Below are positions 6,206 to 8,940 of a stretch of DNA of 8,940 nucleotides, one piece after another. Below the pieces are notes generated by a model that had not been told where the DNA came from, made no database searches, and saw nothing but the letters and a program-made list of their open reading frames with translations. How positions within the stretch are numbered: position 1 is the first letter of the stretch; the number at the start of each line of letters is the position of its first letter. This DNA is from an uncultured Faecalibacterium sp. (GTDB lineage Bacteria; Bacillota; Clostridia; Oscillospirales; Ruminococcaceae), in the NCBI GenBank assembly GCA_934525405.1, contig CAKSZF010000059.1:1-8940 (forward strand), written 5' to 3'. The position numbers and the translations under genes are program-made.

Positions 6206-7525
6206 ATGACAGCAGAGATCATCAGTGTGGGTACCGAGCTGCTGCTCGGCAACATTCTTAACACCAATGCCCAGTACCTCAGCCGGGAGCTGGCTGCGCT
6301 GGGCATCACCGTCCGGCGGCAGAGCACCATCGGCGATAACCATGGCCGTCTGGCGGATTTTGTCAACGAGGCAAAACAGCGGTGCGACCTGCTGGTGTTC
6401 ACCGGCGGGCTGGGCCCCACGGCGGATGACCTGACCAAGGAGACGGTGGCCGCCTGCTTTGGCGACACCCTTACCTTTGACCCCGACGAGTGGCAGAAGA
6501 TCGTGGACTTCTTTACCCGCACCGGGCGCGAGACCACCCCCAACAACCGCAAGCAGGCCATGGTGCCAGTGCTCGGGCATAAGGTGGTCAACCACCACGG
6601 CACCGCGCCGGGTGCATGGTTCGAGCAGGACGGCCACTGTGCCGTGCTGATGCCCGGTGTGCCCCACGAGATGAAGGCCATGTGGGAGGAAAGTGTGCGC
6701 CCGCTGCTGCTGGCGCGGCAGAGCTGCGCCCTGCACAGCCTGACGCTGCGGGTGCTGGGCGGCGAGAGCAACCTGGAATACCGGGTGCGTCCGCTGCTGG
6801 AAAACCCGAACCCCACCGCTGCCATCTACTGCAAGACCGGCGAGTGCGAGATCCACATCACCGCCCGGGCGCAAAGTGATGCCGAGGCGCAGACCATGTG
6901 CCGCGCCTACGCCAAAAAGTTCTATGATCTGCTGGGCGATGCGGTGTATGATGAGGATGTCGCCGGGTTGGAAGAAACGGTGGTGCACACGCTGCAGGCC
7001 AATGGCCTGACCATTGCCACCGCCGAAAGCTGCACCGGCGGCATGATCGCCCAGCGCCTGACCAGTGTGTCCGGCGCAAGCGAGGTGTTCGGCTACGGCT
7101 TTGTGACCTACTGGGAGCAGGCCAAGGCGAAGCTTGTCGGGGTGGACCCGGCGGTCATTGCGCAATATAATGTGGTGTCGGCTCCCGTGGCGGCGCAGAT
7201 GGCGCTGGGCGCGGCAAAAGCCGCCGGTGCAGATATCGCGGTCAGCGTTACCGGTCTGGCAGGCCCCGGCGGCGGCGACGCCGTCCGGCCTGTGGGCACG
7301 GTGTATCTGGGCGCTGCCCGAGGAGACAAGGTCTATGTGAAAAAGCTGTTCGTCTCCCGCCCGGACCGTGCGCTCATCCGCGCCCGCGCCGCACAGACTG
7401 CGCTGGAAATGGCGCTGCGGCTGGCACAGGGCAAGACCCCTGCCGGTACGCAGGTGCTGGCCGAAAGCGCACAGCATGACCCCGCCGCCCTGACCGCCTT
7501 GGACGAGACCCTGCGGGCAGAGTAA
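6206..7525 (+). CDS. cinA: CinA: competence/damage-inducible protein, nicotinamide-nucleotide amidase (439 aa)
   Basis: Pyridine-nucleotide salvage and repair enzyme. The N-terminal MoCF-type domain (about 1-170: EIISVGTELLLGNILNTNA, VFTGGLGPTADDLTKE at 64-79, LMPGVPHEMKAMW at 148-160) is an ADP-ribose pyrophosphatase in characterised CinA. A KH-like middle domain (about 170-250) follows. The C-terminal PncC domain (about 255-408) deamidates NMN to NaMN and keeps ATAESCTGG (271-279) and SVTGLAGPGGG (347-357). The frame can start at TTG 6200, but ATG 6206 gives the family N-terminus MTAEIISVGTELL and lies 11 bases after GAGGG (6190-6194), so I chose ATG. The thiI stop is 7 bases upstream. Residues 409-439 form an Ala-rich tail beyond the domain. 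A role in competence is a historical label. Confidence 0.95.
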   Translation: MTAEIISVGTELLLGNILNTNAQYLSRELAALGITVRRQSTIGDNHGRLADFVNEAKQRCDLLVFTGGLGPTADDLTKETVAACFGDTLTFDPDEWQKIVDFFTRTGRETTPNNRKQAMVPVLGHKVVNHHGTAPGAWFEQDGHCAVLMPGVPHEMKAMWEESVRPLLLARQSCALHSLTLRVLGGESNLEYRVRPLLENPNPTAAIYCKTGECEIHITARAQSDAEAQTMCRAYAKKFYDLLGDAVYDEDVAGLEETVVHTLQANGLTIATAESCTGGMIAQRLTSVSGASEVFGYGFVTYWEQAKAKLVGVDPAVIAQYNVVSAPVAAQMALGAAKAAGADIAVSVTGLAGPGGGDAVRPVGTVYLGAARGDKVYVKKLFVSRPDRALIRARAAQTALEMALRLAQGKTPAGTQVLAESAQHDPAALTALDETLRAE

Positions 7526-7531
7526 GGGCGG

Positions 7532-7549
7532 CCCCTGCGGCCGCAGGGG
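7532..7549 (+). promoter_or_regulatory. 18-base perfect palindrome covering the RBS of the next gene
   Basis: CCCCTGCGGCCGCAGGGG reads the same on both strands and contains a NotI site. It begins 6 bases after the cinA stop. Its 3' half merges into AGGGGGG (7545-7551), the only RBS-like sequence before ATG 7559. In RNA it could fold (loop forced at the centre) and partly hide the RBS, or two transcripts could pair. It lacks a T-run and is not a terminator. Confidence 0.5.
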
Positions 7550-7558
7550 GGATGCGTC

Positions 7559-8473
7559 ATGACAAAAGAAGAAAAGTGCCCGGCGGGCTGCGTGCTGCGG
7601 CTGTTCGGTGCGCCGGAGCAGACCGTGCAAAAGGCTGTGGAAGCCCTGCCGGACACTTGGCAGGGCACGGTGCACTGCCGCACCCGGGGCGCGGAAACGC
7701 TGGTGGCGCTGCAAAGCAGCACCCCGCAGCAGCTGCGCCGGGCGGTGCAGCAGTTGCGGACAAGCCTTGCCCCGGCGCTGTACGGGGAAGGGGAGCAGAC
7801 CCTTGCCGCCGCCGCAGTGCAGGCGCTGGAGCAGCACCGCAAGCTTTTGGTGTGCAGCGATGCCGCCGCCGGAGCGCTGCTGGAGACCCGACTGGAAAAC
7901 CTTCCCGGCGCAGAAAAGGTGTTCGATTTTGGCGCCATGAGCTACGCCGATGCAGCGCTTACCGCCCGGCTCAGCCGCAAGCTGCGCAAGGCACCGCAGG
8001 CAGAGCCTGCCCGCACACTGGCGCGGGTGCAGGCCATGCAGCGGCTGACCGGTGCCGCGCTGGCGGTGGGCTGTGTGGAGCTGCCCCAAAGCCGCCTGCT
8101 GCTGGTGGGCGGCAAAAAGGGCTGCTGGCTGCGGTGCTTAGCACCGGACGAGAACCCCGGGCTGTGGCTGCTGGATATGCTGCGCCGCGCCGCCTGCGGT
8201 CTGCCGCAGGCAGGGGGCACAGGCTGGCAGCCCTACGGCAGAACCGTGCCGGATGCCGCCATGACGCCTGTCGCCTTTGCGGCGGCACCGCCCGCGCCGC
8301 CGCGCCCGAAGCGCCGCAGGCTGGGCAAAGCGCTGGGGCTGCTTTTGCTGCTGGCACTGGCAGCGCTGGCTGCCGGGTGGTACTATACCGGCGGCGACCT
8401 TGCCGCCCTACCCCAAAAGCTGCAAAGCCTTGGCGCAGACAGTCTGCCCCACGCCGGGGCAAGGCTGGTGTGA
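7559..8473 (+). CDS. CinA-like pseudoenzyme with a C-terminal membrane anchor (304 aa)
   Basis: No named family is obvious, but residues 12-215 follow the middle and C-terminal parts of the neighbouring CinA. VLRLFG (12-17) matches TLRVLG (180-185), HCRT (39-42) matches YCKT (208-211), and residues 73-130 align without gaps to CinA 246-303 with 15 identities that I counted, including Y75, L82, G105, RL111-112, GA117-118, VF121-122, G125 and Y129. The ESCTGG segment of CinA reads DAAAGA here (101-106), so the conserved serine is Ala102. The SVTGLAGPGGG loop is missing. I infer loss of amidase activity. A Pro/Ala-rich linker (about 236-250), KRRR (251-254) and a hydrophobic helix (about 255-275) follow, with about 29 residues after it; this predicts a cytosolic body and an outside tail. 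It is the last gene of the operon, 33 bases after cinA. The start ATG has AGGGGGG 7 bases upstream. The protein is Ala/Leu-rich. Function unknown. Confidence 0.8.
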   Translation: MTKEEKCPAGCVLRLFGAPEQTVQKAVEALPDTWQGTVHCRTRGAETLVALQSSTPQQLRRAVQQLRTSLAPALYGEGEQTLAAAAVQALEQHRKLLVCSDAAAGALLETRLENLPGAEKVFDFGAMSYADAALTARLSRKLRKAPQAEPARTLARVQAMQRLTGAALAVGCVELPQSRLLLVGGKKGCWLRCLAPDENPGLWLLDMLRRAACGLPQAGGTGWQPYGRTVPDAAMTPVAFAAAPPAPPRPKRRRLGKALGLLLLLALAALAAGWYYTGGDLAALPQKLQSLGADSLPHAGARLV

Positions 8474-8494
8474 GCGCTTAAATACTTTAACAAA

Positions 8495-8540
8495 AACGCC
8501 TCCCTGGCATCCTTTTTGGAAGGAATGCCGGGGAGGCGTT
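8495..8540. terminator. Strong stem-loop ending the operon, possibly bidirectional
   Basis: Arms 8495-8510 and 8525-8540 pair over 16 bp with one G-U, around a loop that can fold a little further. On the plus strand only CAACATTTTA follows, a poor T-run. On the minus strand the stem is followed by TTT and then GTTAAAG, and with the stem's own two T gives TTTTT. It lies 21 bases after the last plus-strand stop and could also terminate transcription coming from the right. Confidence 0.75.
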
Positions 8541-8591
8541 CAACATTTTATGGGCTCAGTTGTCCGGCATCAGCCGCTGACGAGGTACTGA

Positions 8592-8744
8592 TCAGTGCAA
8601 CTCCGGCCAGTAAGTCTTGTTGGCAACGATATCATCGCATTTGTTACGGACGTGGCTCATCATCACAGGAACGTGACTGAAGAATGCGTGTTCAATTTTC
8701 AAGGGGCGGGATAGCTTGAGGGCTGCTTTGAACGCTTGCCGAAG
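8592..8744 (-). pseudogene. Possible 3' remnant of a protein gene
   Basis: The minus strand is open for 50 codons between an in-frame TAG (8745-8747) and a TGA (8592-8594). The translation has protein-like composition in its second half: KIEHAFFSHVPVMMSHVR and then NKCDDIVANKTYWPELH. No start codon with an RBS is present; the only ATG codons (8661-8663 and 8658-8660) would give about 23 residues. The minus-strand T-run of the stem-loop at 8495-8540 would suit a gene ending here. I do not recognise the family. A chance open stretch is a real alternative. Confidence 0.25.
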
Positions 8745-8779
8745 CTATGGCTGTATTGTAACCGATGCGGAACGAAATG

Positions 8780-8834
8780 AACAGGAACTCAGAGTTCACA
8801 ATTTTTGAGGAAAATAGGAAGTATCGTTCCTGTT
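8780..8834. repeat. Inverted repeat with a nested competing dyad
   Basis: AACAGGAAC (8780-8788) pairs with GTTCCTGTT (8826-8834). Inside the left arm, GAACT (8785-8789) also pairs with AGTTC (8793-8797) across CAG. The two pairings share bases and cannot form together. No known regulatory RNA was recognised. Confidence 0.3.
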
Positions 8835-8888
8835 TCTCGATGAGCCGTCAAAAATATATTTCCTGACTTTATGTAAGAAATGAAGTAT

Positions 8889-8919
8889 TATACTCGTAAG
8901 AAACTAACTTACGAGTATA
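8889..8919. repeat. Perfect 12-bp inverted repeat, operator-like
   Basis: TATACTCGTAAG (8889-8900) and CTTACGAGTATA (8908-8919) are exact reverse complements separated by 7 bases (AAACTAA). No T-run follows on either strand, so it is not a terminator. TATACT at 8889-8894 could be a -10 element, which would place the dyad over a promoter reading right. This suits the operator of a dimeric repressor such as a TetR- or MarR-type protein, but no regulator gene is in view. Confidence 0.55.
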
Positions 8920-8940
8920 TAAATTCGATAAATACACTTT

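Larger units (their letters stand above)
8541..8940. other. Gene-poor right end with falling GC
   Basis: No intact gene with a start codon, RBS and sensible protein is visible on either strand in these 400 bases. Composition shifts from GC-rich to clearly AT-rich from about 8760 on, unlike the rest of the window. The stretch contains a possible minus-strand gene remnant (8592-8744), inverted repeats at 8780-8834 and a perfect operator-like dyad at 8889-8919. It may be the upstream region of a gene beyond the right edge or the border of an acquired segment. Confidence 0.5.

Noticed and set aside
6170..8089. 639-codon minus-strand frame across thiI end, cinA and the next gene
   Set aside because: It spans three plus-strand genes, has His/Gln/Gly-rich shadow composition and no motifs. 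Length alone is not evidence in GC-rich DNA.
7552..8481. 309-codon open frame in another phase over the last gene
   Set aside because: It is rich in Ala, Gly and Arg without domain texture, typical of a GC-rich shadow. The 7559-8473 frame has a CinA-like alignment, a membrane helix and better RBS spacing.
8592..8744. Reading the remnant as the C-terminus of a type III glutamine synthetase
   Set aside because: The final IV...YWP vaguely resembles that family's end, but spacing to the preceding acidic residues differs and the terminal motif after WP is absent. Too weak to name.
1..8940. CRISPR arrays, tRNA or rRNA genes, insertion sequences, toxin-antitoxin or phage-defence genes
   Set aside because: I saw no regularly spaced repeats, tRNA-like cloverleaf, transposase motif or defence-type protein on either strand.

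Overview
The window looks like a core-genome segment of a moderately GC-rich Firmicute, most likely an Oscillospiraceae/Faecalibacterium-type gut anaerobe. I infer this from GC-rich codons with a G+C-biased third position, GGAGG-type ribosome binding sites, extended -10 promoters of the form TGnTATACT, a Clostridia-style fhs gene under a ZTP riboswitch, and a ThiI of the short, rhodanese-less type. This is recognition from memory, not a database match.

Layout, left to right. (1) Positions 1-231 hold the 3' end of an acidic zinc-ribbon protein, followed by a strong stem-loop. (2) 375-662 (-) is a small conserved-looking protein of unknown function, with its own terminator and an extended -10 promoter. 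(3) 883-1782 (+) is a membrane-anchored SGNH/GDSL-type hydrolase, transcribed divergently from (2). (4) A bidirectional terminator separates it from 1845-3506 (-), fhs, formate-tetrahydrofolate ligase. The fhs leader (about 3507-3646) carries a ZTP (pfl-motif) riboswitch whose P3 hairpin overlaps an intrinsic terminator. (5) Divergent from fhs is a compact plus-strand operon: a NifS/IscS-like cysteine desulfurase (3813-4964), thiI (4999-6198), cinA (6206-7525), and a 304-aa membrane protein (7559-8473). (6) From about 8541 to the end there is no intact gene. It holds a possible gene remnant on the minus strand, a drop in GC, and a perfect 12-bp inverted repeat that looks like an operator.

How the genes fit together. 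The desulfurase and ThiI form a sulfur-relay pair for tRNA 4-thiouridine and possibly thiamine thiazole. CinA handles NMN deamidation and pyridine-nucleotide repair. Fhs feeds formyl-THF into one-carbon metabolism and purine synthesis, and its riboswitch senses ZTP, the signal of formyl-THF shortage. The least ordinary item is the gene after cinA. It aligns without gaps over 58 residues to the middle and C-terminal parts of the neighbouring CinA, but the ESCTGG motif serine is alanine, the second glycine-rich motif is gone, and a C-terminal transmembrane helix has been added. It looks like a tandem, membrane-tethered CinA pseudoenzyme.
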